Source: Oryzias latipes (taxonomy: Eukaryota; Chordata; Actinopteri; Beloniformes; Adrianichthyidae). From it: 64,000 nucleotides of DNA. Positions 23,426 through 34,184 of this stretch are shown in pieces. Numbering within the stretch: position 1 is the first letter of the stretch; every line of letters starts with the position of its first letter. The notes under the pieces are model-generated. The model made no database searches. It saw only the letters and a list, made by a program, of their open reading frames with translations, and was not told the DNA's origin. Made by a program: the position numbers and the translations under genes. The stretch covers positions 5,895,325-5,959,324 of the forward strand of contig NC_019879.2 in assembly GCF_002234675.1 (NCBI RefSeq), read 5' to 3'.

Positions 23426-24282
23426 TTCATTTGTTAAATTCATTAGTTAACGTTGTTTATTTTATGTTATTTATGAGTGTTGTTTTTTTCAGCACAGTCC
23501 CTCGATGCCAAGAGGCGTGATGATGCCAGTATTATTGAGCAGGCTGCCTAAGTTTAAATGTTTTTATTCTTATTTGTATTTTTTAAACAGAATACCTGCA
23601 ACATTTGGCTAATAATTATAAAACTGTTGTTTTTCATGTAGCCTAATTCATCATATTATGTATATTTTTTTGTAAAGCAGTCTATTTTTATGTTCAAAGT
23701 TTTTGATAAAACGGAATTATGTTTGAATGTATTGTGTGTTTGTCTTTTTTTTACATGCAGGCCAGGGAAACGAATCAAACAACCCAAAAACCTCCTTTCA
23801 TTAATTTGGGCTTTGTCTGTGGAGCTTAAAGTCCTGTTGAACCATTACAATGTTTTTTTCCTCGATAAATTCAAATGACTTTGACCTGCATCTTTACCAG
23901 CTGGTTCAGCGCGCTTTAGGCCGTCTGTCTGCGCGCGGACACACGCACACACGGAGGGACAATTTTTAAAGATATATTAAAGATCATATTTTACAGCAAA
24001 AGCAAAATCCCATCCCTCTGAGCTGTCACAACTCAGAAGTCATCAAGTCTACGCGTCCGTGAGCTGCTGCTGAATGGAGAGAAATGAAAGAAGGTGTAAA
24101 GAGCAAACATGAAGAAGAGTTTTCTTCTCTTTCACCGTTTCAGAGCAAAGCTGCAGGCTGACCTTCAAACTCTCCGTGAATCCAAACCGAAGGCAGAACC
24201 TCCTCCAAAACCATCAGAACCAGAAAGCTAAACTCCATCAGAACCTCCCTGAGCGAGGAGCACCCACTTTCCCTATGGCAAA

Positions 24283-24328
24283 AACATCTGGGAACGTGTG
24301 ACCGTCAGTGAACACGTTCCCAGATGTT
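24283..24328. repeat. Perfect 17-bp inverted repeat in the hAT 3' region
   Basis: Arms AACATCTGGGAACGTGT (24283-24299) and complement (24312-24328), 12-base loop, inside the non-coding 3' part of the hAT element. It may be a transposase-related subterminal structure or the remains of a nested insertion. Confidence 0.75.
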
Positions 24329-24830
24329 ATATTTAATATTAAGTTGCACATTACACAAAAGAGGAATGCATGAAAAGATGAGGCTGGAGGAGGGACATGA
24401 AGCTCTTAAATAATGTCAACACAAATACGTGTTTTTTTCCTGGGGGAAGAGAGACAATACAAAATCAATGCATCTCAATTACTGTGCGAGAATATATTCT
24501 CAGAGTTTTGCGGGTGCGGGTGAGAGTGGACATACATATTGCGGGTGCGGGTGGGAGTATAACGCATACGTTGCAGGAGCGGGCGGGATTGGTCAAAATT
24601 CGGCGGTTGCGGGCGGGAGCGGGATGAAGGAAATAGTCCCGCGTAGGGCTCTACAGTCTACCATAGCAGCTGATTACAGTGAAAAAATTTAATTAGTGAC
24701 CAAAACAAAAACCTGAGGTTTGTGTGTGTCAGTGATCTCATTATGATGCAGAGAAGGGCCGTAATAAATGCGAGTGGGTGGGGGCAGGGCTAGTGTTTTC
24801 ACAATGTGTTTATGTCACGATGTGTTTACG

Positions 24831-24865
24831 TGACGCTTTATGATGTCTGACATCATAAAGCGTCA
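24831..24865. repeat. Near-perfect 35-bp palindrome upstream of copy 2
   Basis: Arms TGACGCTTTATGATGTC (24831-24847) and exact complement (24849-24865) around one T. It lies in the likely promoter region of copy 2. The matching region of copy 1 has a shorter 18-bp palindrome. Confidence 0.75.
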
Positions 24866-25096
24866 TTTATGATGTGTTAATGATGTGTTTACGTTATGAT
24901 GTCATGATTTTTTTTATTTATGACACTTTGACACTTTATGATGTCATGATTTTTTTTAATGACACTTTATGATCTCATTAAGTGTTTTTTCTGCTGCATT
25001 TCTGGTATGAATGTCATTTGATGTCATCAAACAGAGTTTCTATATAGACCCCAAACTTGGGAAAATCTGTCAACGATTTTAAACTTGAGGGGAGAG

Positions 25097-26599
25097 ATGG
25101 CCCCATTATACTTAAACGATCTGAGCACAGACTTAACGTTGCTCTTGCAGTTTGACCTGCTCAGATTTTCAGGGTCACAAAGATCACAGCTGATCAAAGG
25201 ACATCCTGATGTCAAATCCAAAGAAATAATAAGAGATTTGATGTCAAAGATCGTAAACCTGATTTCAAAACATTTGCAAAATACGAATGAAGGTATGCGA
25301 ACAAAGGAAGCCGTCATGGACCTTGTCACCAGGACTCTTCCCACAGCATTCATGGAAGTCCTCCACAGCAGCAAAGACCCCACATCATCCCACGCCTGCA
25401 ACACCTTGATTGTCTTAATAACCGAGGAGGTGTTGAGGCAAAGGGAATCCAGCAACTTACAAAGCTTTTCCAATAACTTTGATTTAATTGTATCAAGCTT
25501 TTGTAAGTTACTTGGGGATCTTTGTATAAAAACAAAATGCAAAGAAGGAACCAAGCAGCAAGCTGGCTCCACTGCGGCGGATGGGCTCACAGCTGAAAAA
25601 AGTAATGCTGGAACCCAAACATCCCAAAAAAGGGATGATGGAAAAGCCCAGAAGGATCTGCATGCAGCCAAAGAAGCTCAAAAGGCCCTTCTTGAAAAAC
25701 TGGTGGAGGATCTCATAAAATGTACCTTCAAAAAGAGTAAAACGCCTTTAGGCCAAGAAAAGTTTGAATCCTACAGGAGGCGTCTCTTTACAAGACTCTG
25801 GAAAGAAGCAGAGACCTTGGAATGCTACATAAGTGAGAAAAACTTTGAAGGACTAAGCAAAGTCATTTATAAAAAGGTCACAGAAAGTTTAAAGATGAAT
25901 GGCATTCCAATAGTCATGGCTATGGATCTGGAGGATCAAATACATGACAACCTTGTTGCAGCCATCTTTAAACAAAGCCTTTTGACAAAAAAGGTTGTCT
26001 GCAGAGACCTCAACAGCTGCCCAAAGATGACTTCTGCTCGGAAAAAACAAGTTGCTGCAATGCAGACATGCAACGGCAAGAAAAAGACAGATGAACAGAA
26101 GTCAATCTTAAAATCAGTCCTTCCAGAAACGTCCACAAGTAAATCTTGGTCAACCCAAACCTCTGTGGACATAAACCTCCTGTCACCTGAGGAATTAGAC
26201 ATTCTAGAGGCCAAGATGGAAAATTGCAACACCTTGTTAAACGAGTACCTCACATTTGCAATTCCTTACGTCTTCAGAAAAGCAGGTTATACATGTTCCA
26301 AGAGTAACTTTCAACTGCTTTTCAAAAGGCTGTATGATGTCCTGTGGGAAATGTGCAAGGCTTATGGTTTCAATTTGGCAAATGACAAACTAAAAGGCCT
26401 GGAAAAAGTGACGTACATGAATTTGATCAATTTCTGTAAATATCCAGAAAGTGTAACTCTCATGTGCATGAACTTGGACCAGTCTGTGTGTGACTTTGTC
26501 GTGGCTAAAACCTTTGAAAAGCACATTCTGAAAAAGAGATCTAAGTTTGTAAGGTTTATCTCAAAAATTGAGATAGGTGTCAACAGGGTGTTTTATTAA
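25097..26599 (+). CDS. Uncharacterised intronless 500-residue protein, copy 2
   Basis: Same length and reading frame as the gene at 18277-19779, starting at the shared ATG. The frame upstream of this ATG is shifted by a single missing C near 25031, so the longer start possible in copy 1 is not available. Replacements relative to copy 1 are His to Asn, Phe to Ile, Trp to Gly (residue 140), Ser to Cys, Asp to Ala, Ile to Val and Ala to Val. The Trp to Gly change hits a position conserved as LW in all three internal units, so copy 2 is the derived state there and its first unit may be weakened. The other two units are unchanged at their key residues. No intron. The function is unknown; it may be a host gene family or a domesticated or mobile-element protein whose element ends I could not define. 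Confidence 0.8.
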   Translation: MAPLYLNDLSTDLTLLLQFDLLRFSGSQRSQLIKGHPDVKSKEIIRDLMSKIVNLISKHLQNTNEGMRTKEAVMDLVTRTLPTAFMEVLHSSKDPTSSHACNTLIVLITEEVLRQRESSNLQSFSNNFDLIVSSFCKLLGDLCIKTKCKEGTKQQAGSTAADGLTAEKSNAGTQTSQKRDDGKAQKDLHAAKEAQKALLEKLVEDLIKCTFKKSKTPLGQEKFESYRRRLFTRLWKEAETLECYISEKNFEGLSKVIYKKVTESLKMNGIPIVMAMDLEDQIHDNLVAAIFKQSLLTKKVVCRDLNSCPKMTSARKKQVAAMQTCNGKKKTDEQKSILKSVLPETSTSKSWSTQTSVDINLLSPEELDILEAKMENCNTLLNEYLTFAIPYVFRKAGYTCSKSNFQLLFKRLYDVLWEMCKAYGFNLANDKLKGLEKVTYMNLINFCKYPESVTLMCMNLDQSVCDFVVAKTFEKHILKKRSKFVRFISKIEIGVNRVFY

Positions 26600-27690
26600 G
26601 GGAAGTGAACCCTAGTAGGTTAGTTAATATTAGTTTAGTGTTTTAGAAGGTTTTCTCCTAAAAATGGAGGAAACCTTTAGTAGGATCCTGTTCTGTTCTT
26701 TGTTCTATTAAAAGGAAAAAATAAAAATAAAAAAACAACATCAACATTTCATTTGGTTAAGTATTTTTAGTTGTTTTTTAGTGAGTAGGTATTACTTCAA
26801 AGGGTTGGGGTTAGCAGTACTCTGATGTTGGTTTTTATTTGGCCCCAAGAAGTTAGTAGTGGGACTCTTCTCAAATTGCATCACATGACCACCCTTTGGA
26901 CTCTTTCTAATTCCAATTTGATTGTAAAATATATTTAGAAGGATCTGCATTTCCAGAAGAAAATGCAGGGTTGAAATCCTGCTGAATGAAAATGAAACTT
27001 GAATAATAATTGGCAAAACAATAAAGAAAGAAATTATCAAAGTTGACTGTAAATAAATTGAAAACAGCACATTAAAAAAATATATATATTTAGGAAAAAA
27101 GCCAGAGCCCGGTCTCGATCCAGTGAGCTTCTGCACCAAGGATTCCCCATGTATTTCAAAGGAGCCAAAAATCCTGGAATAATTTGAAAATTTTGAGGAT
27201 TAGAAGGACCAAAAGTCATAGATGAAAATTTTAATATTTGAATGATTAAAACAGCTAAAAAATTGTGGAAAGAGTTAAGCACCAAAAACTGGCAGAAGAT
27301 ACTATAATAAAGAAAGAAACTAAGGAGCTGCATTTCCAGGAGAAAATCCAGGATTTAATGCTATATTGTTGATTGAAAAATTAAGTTGATCATAGATTAA
27401 GTCAAAACAGCACAATAACAAAAACTATATATTTGGGAAAAATCCCAGAACCGGGTCTCGAATCAGCGAGCCACATGATAAATTACAGTGGGTTTTTCTT
27501 TTATCACGCATACCAAAGTTACACAGCTTTGGTAACGTGTAATAAAATGAAAAAGAAAAACACAGGACGTTCCTAAAAACATGCTCAAGAATTACTGAAA
27601 AATTGGGAATTTGGGAACAAAAAATTCCCAAAAAAACAACAATAAAATTAAACTAGATACTTGGTCTTTGAACATCCCATTCCTGGGACA
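26600..27690. repeat. 3' flank of copy 2 with repeated modules
   Basis: Matches the copy 1 flank but carries an extra piece (about 26872-26902) and a different module order. B-box-like modules lie near 27093 and 27436, about 345 bp apart. A TACCAAAGTTACACAGCTTTGG hairpin-like spot lies near 27510-27535. No coding signal. 27690-27944 holds nothing I can name. Confidence 0.5.
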
Positions 27691-27944
27691 TGTGAGACTA
27701 CCCTGTTGATGGCACAGACTCCTTCACACGCGACATATTGAAATTAATGAAGATAGTTTTGCTCGGGTGAAAATCACCCACCGGCCGATGGTGCTATAAG
27801 GTTAACAACAACTGCCACAGGAAATCCTGTGGTCATCAAACCAGACCGTCTCGGCCCTGGTTGTACCCAGAAATTCTGTCCTGGATCTCAGTTTTGACTA
27901 TCAGCCAAACTCTACTCTCCAGATCCACATCATCTGGTCTCCCC

Positions 27945-28455
27945 ACTTAAAAACAGGAGCCACCAACCATGTCTGCCAGTCCAGTGGAACTGTTCCCGAC
28001 TGCCAGGCAATGCTGCTCTGTGGCAATGCACTGGCAGCTCAGGAACAAGCCCTGAGCTGGCAGGATGAGCGCTTCAGTGCTGTCCTGTAGACCACCCTTT
28101 CTAGCCATTGGTAGGACCATCAGCCACTTCAGTTGTGGTCCGGTGGTACATCCCATGCTGGGGTTTGTCCTCCCATGAGAATCTGACCTCCAGCACTACA
28201 TCCTCTTATCTCCATTGCCTGAGACATTCACTGAGCACACTGTCAGTTGGGGCCTTGAGCTTGATGTACTCATGCATCTTGGATTTCTCAGGGTGCTGGA
28301 TTTGGGATGGAACCCTCCATGCATGGTGAGGAGCTTTCATATCTTAACATCTGTGGTCTGTATCGCTTCCTTTGGCCATCCTATTATTCCTGCAGGGTAT
28401 CTGATGACTGGCAGTGTGTAGCTGTTTATTGCCCGGGTCTTGTTAAGTATTATAA
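27945..28455 (-). mobile_element. Degenerate LINE reverse-transcriptase C-terminal part
   Basis: On -, starting near 28440, the reading INSYTLPVIRYPAGIIGW is followed by KLLTMHGGFHPKSSTLR and then, in the same frame after stops, KGGLQDSTEALILPAQG. This is the wording of the post-catalytic region of fish non-LTR elements of the R2/NeSL type. Several stops break it. The clade is assigned from memory of family wording and is uncertain. Confidence 0.62.
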
Positions 28456-28493
28456 TTACCAAAGGTAAGTTGTGTTCTTTTTGTATTTGTAAT

Positions 28494-29390
28494 CAACCCG
28501 GTCTCATCCTAAAATGTGTAGTAGCTACATTTGTCCATATGGAAATGCGTGAGAGTTTTACAAAAACGCCCCCTAAACTGTGAGGGGGATACGTTTCATT
28601 TTTCTATTCATTTTCTACGAGCCTTCTCAGGATCACGTGACTTTGGAGGTTTGGCCTGCCGTGAGCAAAAAACATGGTGGATGCACGTTCATTTTTCGGT
28701 GGAATATCCCATAAAACAAGATATTTTGAGGACTAATTTTTATTTTGACAACATTTCTAGTGAGAAATATACCATTTTCTTTTAAAATATGCTTTCATTT
28801 TGGACATACAGTTTGTAGTTTGCTTGTTTCGTTCAACTTTTTCTCCCAAAGGCTCTGTTACGTTGGAGAAACACGTTAACTTTCATTCATATCTGCAGAC
28901 GTGCGCGTGGGTCACGTGACTAATATGATTCTCTTTTTTTCCGCAGAAAATGCCATAAAATAAGAGTGATTGTGGACTAATTTATTTTTGAAAACATTTC
29001 TAGCAGTATATATCCCCTTTATTTTCTTAATATTGCAGACATGAAGTTGTTTGTTTGTTACGTTCAACTTTTCCTCAAAGGATCTGAAAGCGTCTGATCT
29101 TTTCCATTCATATATGCGGGCTGACGTGGGTCACGTGACGTGCCTTTCTCTTTTTTTCCTGTGGAAAATCTCGTAAAAAGGTACGTTGCGATTTACTAAT
29201 TTGTTTTATTTACATTTCTAGGAACCCGTGTATAGGTTTTCTCGTTCCGTGTTGCTCTTGCGGCGATCAGGCTTTGATTGACATGTGACAACAAACCGGG
29301 AAAATGTTGAGTTCAGGGACGGACCAAAGAGTTCTTTAAATTGATTTTTCTGCATTTTAATTTATTTACACTACGAGTCTAATGGTGTGT
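28494..29390 (+). repeat. Left inverted-repeat arm with tandem subterminal modules
   Basis: Built from three diverged modules of about 200 bp. Each contains a TCACGTGA core (near 28634, 28913 and 29131), then TTCTCTTTTTT, then a TAAAA-rich stretch, then ACTAATTT and ACATTTCTAG. TCACGTGA is self-complementary. Confidence 0.8.
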
Positions 29391-29769
29391 GATAAAAAAA
29401 AAAAAAAACTATAAATATTATGATAAATGAGATGAAACAATTATTTTGATGGGCTTTATAAAATATTAGGATCTATTATATTCTTTTTTCTTTAACTGTC
29501 AATTTTTTGACGTATCTCATATATTATAGTATTACAATGAAGTGCTCTAATTTATCTGTTAAAAAAGGTTTCATCACTGTTTCCTGTAGTAATTCTCAAT
29601 AATGTTTTAAATAGGATATATTAAATAGGATATATTATCTAAAGTAAACAGGCTTTTAAGCCTTCAATTTGCCCCAATAGACCTTTTTCACACTTCCGCA
29701 TTTTTTGACCGGAAATACGTCAATGACGTGTAAAACAACTTCCTGTTAGCATAGCGGCACATATGAAGA

Positions 29770-30094
29770 ATGGCAGAGTCGAAGAGTTGCAGTTTCTGTT
29801 GTGTTCCAGGCTGTTCGTCTTCCAACCAAAAACAGCCTGGCCTCTCGTATCATTATTTTCCTGTGGATCCAAACCTGAAACCCAAATGGATATAGGCGAT
29901 CTGAAGAGAGGAAGGGCATAGTTTTAATGTAAACACAGGTAGCACCCTCTGCTGTCGGCACTTACTAACTTCGCTCCGGATGTGTGGTGCGGCTGCGTCG
30001 TTCGTCGCCTGAAGAGTGGTGTCGTCCCGAGTATTTTCCCTTGGAAAAACTTTACTGCTCCTTTGAGAAGGGAGTCAGTATATGACAGAACCTC
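29770..30094 (+). pseudogene. THAP-domain region of the ISL2EU transposase
   Basis: ATG at 29770 starts MAESKSCSFCCVPGC, then LSYHYFPVDPNLKPKWI, the C2CH-type THAP zinc finger that binds transposon ends. A TAG follows at once. Frames beyond it still show AIRREEG, a Cys-His stretch and RRLKSGVVPSIFPWKNF, the usual THAP C-terminus. Stops and frameshifts make it non-functional. Confidence 0.78.
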
Positions 30095-30159
30095 AAACGT
30101 CAGTCTATGCAGCTATGCTGTGAAGCTAGCGACACGGTGGCTAAGCTAAGGCAGTAGAG

Positions 30160-30843
30160 ATGGATCAGGACTACGTGACACACCCACCTGCAGGTAAGGT
30201 TGTTCATAATGTGTTTGGTTAACGTTAGTCAACTATGTGTACCGTTATTGGATAAATGCATTTCTACCTGAAAAAATTAATGTATATAATAAAAGCTGTT
30301 CACGCTCTCACCTATTTTAATTACATGTATTTAATTAATTTTGGGTATTTTGTCATTAACCAAAATAAATGAAATGTATTTGTAATTAAATACTTAACAT
30401 ACTTTTCAAAACATGATTACTGTGTTGTGTTGAAAGGTAGAATAAATATATTAAGACTGATTTTTAATTTCTTTATCTTCACAGGTGCTCTGGATGAGGC
30501 TTTGGATTACATCCATGACTTAGAAGCCAAGTTCCTTTGCTGCAGCCAGGAGACGATGTCATGGCGGACAAAAGTTCCTCATTGAAGACCTCCTTACTGA
30601 CAATGGGTCTAAGATCATGATTCCACCTTTTAAGCTTTCAGCTCCATCAGCAAGGAGGAAATAGAACAAACCCAAGCCATTACCCGCCTCAGAATTATGG
30701 TGGAAAGAGTGATCAGTAGGATAAAGTCCTTTCACATCTGGGACTCTCTCATGCCGCTCACACTGATGGGCAGTGTGAATCAGATCTGGCTTAAATGCCG
30801 TGTTTTGGCAAATTGTCAAGGACTTTTTTGTGTTGAAGAGTGA
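30160..30843 (+). pseudogene. ISL2EU transposase: leader exon fused to DDE C-terminus
   Basis: Exon 1 (30160-30193, MDQDYVTHPPA) and a GT-AG intron to 30484 lead to ALDEALDYIHDLEAKF. The sequence then jumps to the transposase C-terminal half: GDDVMADK (a catalytic-Asp region), FLIEDLL, PPFKLSAPS, EQTQAITRLRIMVERVISRI (the Glu-helix) and GSVNQIWLKC, ending in TGA at 30841. The middle of the catalytic domain is missing. One or two frameshifts (near 30570 and 30662) break the rest. Confidence 0.78.
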
Positions 30844-31230
30844 ATTAATGTTTGGTATGTAAATAATGTATAATGTGCAAATAGTATGGAAAAATTTAGT
30901 GTTTCCACATATTCTTAAAATCTAGTTAAATATAATTGTTATATTCGTAATATTTTCCTGTTGAAATGTGACTTTGACTTCACAAAAAAATTAGATGAAC
31001 AAATAAAACAATTTTGGTCAAAATTGTGCCTCATTTAATATTTTTAGGTATGCGTAACAACAACTGATTAATAACAACACAAATAACAAACATTTACAAT
31101 AAAAAATAACATTACAGATCAACAGTAAGGCAGAAGGCTGAACTGATTGTTAAAGACAAGATAAGTGTAATTTAAGGTATGCATTCATGCATTTGCTATA
31201 ATATCTATCCAAGTTCTCTTTCATTCCATC

Positions 31231-31881
31231 TCAGAAACCCCATCCAACACAGCCATGAGAGGTTGGGGCTGCACCTGGCATAATCTGCTTCCAGATGCCA
31301 TCATATATGGATCTGGCTGTGGTCCTACACAAGAGAAACACAACACACAAAAGTTAGACATAAGTGCATAACTACATTTAAATTTAATGTAATTTTTTTA
31401 CATTTAAACTTAACTTGCTCTCACAAAGCAACAAAAAGTTAAATTATTCACCTGTAAATGCCTTGTACAGTGTGGACCTCAGACCGTCCCTGCCAACTGT
31501 TTTGGGCTTTTGCACCACCAGCTCACTAACCGGTTCAGGATGGATTCCCTTATAAATAAAAGGCAAAAAGAAATTACAGTCTGTAATAACTACTGGGGGT
31601 GTTTTTATAATAATCTACAGTTGTTATGGATACACATCCATTCTTAAATCATAATGATAATTTGATCACAAACCCACCTGTGTTCTTGGTCTGTGCCATC
31701 TTTGCAAGCCACTCGTGCAGGCCAGGGGGGGGTGGATCAGCCTGCTGACCCAGCTGTGAATAATGTGCGGTCTGGAACAGGATGGCAAAAGGATGTCATT
31801 GCAGAATCCTTTACCAGCTGCACAACTGCAGGAGAAAGCTTTCAGGTTGGCACTTTCTGCATCCAGTGATATCTAACCACA
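31231..31881 (-). pseudogene. SWIM zinc-finger protein of the ISL2EU element
   Basis: Three exon-like blocks on -: about 31881-31680 (CSCAAGKGFCN, a SWIM CxCxnCxH start, then TAHYSQLG-like wording), 31552-31453 (GIHPEPVSELVVQKPKT and GLRSTLYKAF) and 31325-31231 (SIYDGIWKQIMPGAAPTSH, stop). They are separated by introns with plausible GT/AG ends. The partner protein of this superfamily often carries a YqaJ nuclease upstream; no nuclease part is seen here. One frameshift interrupts the first block. Confidence 0.7.
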
Positions 31882-31954
31882 ATAAATTAAATAGGTTAAA
31901 ATTAAGACATACTTATGTTGCTACATCAATGTAACATGAAACTATAACTGTCAG

Positions 31955-32150
31955 TAGGGTGACCAGATTTGAGTTTGTAAAAAAGAGGAGTGAAGTGAGT
32001 TTGTGAGATATTTCATCGAGAGTAATTGGTGTGCAGAGCTGCATACATGAAGCAAATATGATTACATTTCATCTATGTTCAATGTTATTTTATCATATAA
32101 GTATCGAAAAATAGGACATGTCCAGGAAAAGAGGACGTGTGGTCACCCTA
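31955..32150. mobile_element. Short MITE inside the ISL2EU element
   Basis: Ends TAGGGTGACCAGATTT and its complement-like GTGGTCACCCTA bound 196 bp. The GGTGACCA terminus is seen in vertebrate hAT-related repeats. No clear target duplication. Confidence 0.6.
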
Positions 32151-32586
32151 CTTTCAGAAAAATAATACTAATAGTAAGTGAAGAAAGTGCCGCAACTGTC
32201 TGCAGCAAGAAGAATGAAGACGCAAACGGGCACCTTAACATTTCTTATTTACAGCTTCACCAAATTTTTGGGTGTTATGTTAATCTCATGCCTTTTCACT
32301 TAAACACACACACAACATATTAACTGCGATGTGTTATACCTTATATTACAAATAACACCAGGATTTACAGTTGACGTAAACAAACACACAGAGTTACCGG
32401 TGATGCGGCTATGGCTAAGCTAGCTGAAGCTTACCTTGGTAATGGTGGATAAACTCTTCATGGACGAATTTATATCCCTTGTCCAATTTGTTTCCTTTAG
32501 TGGACGAATGCATCTTCACACTCTTCATCGCATCGGCGCTGATGAACTTCGGAACACAACTCAGGCTCTTCGAAAACACTCTAGGC

Positions 32587-33712
32587 CAGGGGTCGGGAAC
32601 CTATGGCTCGCGAGCCATATATGACTCTTTTGATGGTCACATGTGGCTCGCAGACAAATCTTTAATTATAGTTTTTTTTTTTCATTAGACCAGTCCTTCT
32701 CGGGCGCGATGCGATGTCAGAGGCGCGCAGTAGTAGCAGTGCTTAGAGAGAGAAATCTGCGCCAGCGCTATCAGTTACTATTATCTATTGTTTCACAGAG
32801 TTTGTACCAGCTGGAAACCTGTGAATTGACGTGCCTAAAACTGCGCGCTCCCGTCTCTGAGAAAGAGCGCGCAGATGCGGGGACGGGATGTGTGAGGGAG
32901 AAAGCAGAGGGTGGGGCTGAGGTGTTGTGGGGACAGGCAGCAGGTGAATCGCGCAGGGATTGTAAAAACGTAAAACCCGCTTCCCGTCACTCACTGCAGC
33001 GTGTGAGTGTGTGTTTGGCTCCCCGTCTGCATGTGAGCAGTCTGTCTCACATCTACAGAACATTCAGACCTACGATGACGTTTAAAGTCTCAACGCCTGA
33101 ACGAAGCAGAAACTCACCACGTATCAACCAGACTAGACCATCAGCAAAACTACCACGAGAAATACTCATCATTTATTAGCAACAGAATAACAATGTTATT
33201 AAAAAGAATCCACAGACTTATTTTACTTTAAAAATGTTAAAATTAAATCAAATGCACACATTCATTTGTATATTTAGTTTTAAACAAATTGTCGCGGACT
33301 GAGTTGGATGGCTGTTGGGCCGCGTTAAAAGTTCTGGAGTTCATTGAACGCGTCAAGCAGAGATCTGATTGGCCCTCAGTTCTGTCGCTCAGCCTGTTGT
33401 TAGGTAGTTTGGACCAATGGGGTTCAGCTATGGGCCGAATAAGGGAAATGGGAGGGCTGCAGCGGGAGCAGGGGAATTTAAAGTTGGGAGAAGCGCTCTC
33501 GTGTCGGCGGGAGAGATTCAGGAGTTGCTGAATTAATTGAAGGGCGTTTGTTGCGGTCTGCAGTAATCGGAATAAAGAACTTTAAAAGAGGTTAAGTCTC
33601 CGTGCCTCAGTGTGGGGAAAGGACACTACATTATTGTATGGCTCTTTCGAAATTAAATTTCAAAATATGTGGCATTTATGGCTCTCTTGGCCAAAAAGGT
33701 TCCCGACCCCTG
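32587..33712 (+). mobile_element. hAT transposon inserted in the ISL2EU element
   Basis: Ends CAGGGGTCGGGAACC and exact complement, with the 8-bp target CTCTAGGC duplicated exactly (32579-32586 and 33713-33720). Subterminal ATGGCTCGCGAGCCATATATG wording is typical of this hAT group. The interior has unusual CG-rich stretches (32700-33060) and a region at 33290-33630 with TGT and ACA ends that could be a nested LTR. Confidence 0.9.
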
Positions 33713-33934
33713 CTCTAGGCTCTGCCATTCTCCGCCAGCGAAGCACAAACCGGAACTAGGTTTACACGTTGCTGACGTGTTTCCGGTTTTTGCGAAAAAG
33801 GTCTATTGACATGAAGTGCGCATTTCGAAAAGCCAGTGAACGCAGCGTCATACGGGCACCCCCACCTCACTCCCCCGGAAACCCCCGGATGAACCCGCAG
33901 GAAGGCGCGCGGCTGAAGAACTCTTGGACAGCTG

Positions 33935-34061
33935 GAAGGTGGGCGATGCTTTGAACTTTTCTCTGTAGAAATGTAATGTTTAGATTTGGGAAACCAGAGA
34001 TGGGTTTTTAGTAAAAACGTGTTGGCTGTTTAGGATAAACGTTGAATGACGAGGCGTTTTT
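33935..34061 (+). repeat. 127-bp direct repeat, left copy
   Basis: Almost identical to 39908-40034, starting GAAGGTGGGCGATGC and ending GACGAGGCGTTTTT. The first bases (GAAG then GTGGGC) could be a splice donor, following a GC-rich exon-like stretch at about 33810-33937. Confidence 0.8.
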
Positions 34062-34184
34062 CCATCTTAAATTTAAAAGGCCGCAGGATCACGGTGAAGG
34101 CCTCTTCTGTATAGAGGACGGGGGCGGAAACGTCACGTGGTCTCCGCAGAGGTAAGTTTCCTTTTGGTTCATTTAGCCAGAAAC

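Larger units (their letters stand above)
21298..24653 (+). mobile_element. hAT transposon with decayed transposase
   Basis: 3356 bp from TAGAGGGCTGCATTGG to GCGTAGGGCTCTA, with the 8-bp target CAGTCTAC duplicated exactly (21290-21297 and 24654-24661). Subterminal GCGGGAGCGGGCGG-type repeats occur at both ends. It carries a full-length but broken transposase. The paralogous position in the other duplicate (about 17924-17938, TGATGCAGTCTAACATAG) is the empty site. Confidence 0.92.
29679..33804 (+). mobile_element. ISL2EU-type DNA transposon, decayed
   Basis: Ends AGACCTTTTTC and GAAAAAGGTCT, flanked by AT on both sides (29677-29678 and 33805-33806), the target typical of ISL2EU/IS4EU elements. 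On + it carries a THAP zinc finger and a DDE transposase C-terminus; on - a SWIM-type zinc-finger protein. That pairing is characteristic of the superfamily. It is internally deleted and has later insertions (31955-32150 and 32587-33712). It is nested in the 16.5-kb long-TIR unit. Confidence 0.85.

Noticed and set aside
32643..33179. 178-codon frame inside the hAT at 32587
   Set aside because: Runs from subterminal repeat into CG-rich sequence with no recognisable domain; probably chance.
33290..33630. Possible nested solo LTR (TGTCGCGG to GACACTACA with AATAAA)
   Set aside because: No matching target duplication (CAAAT versus TTATT); it may simply be part of the hAT interior.
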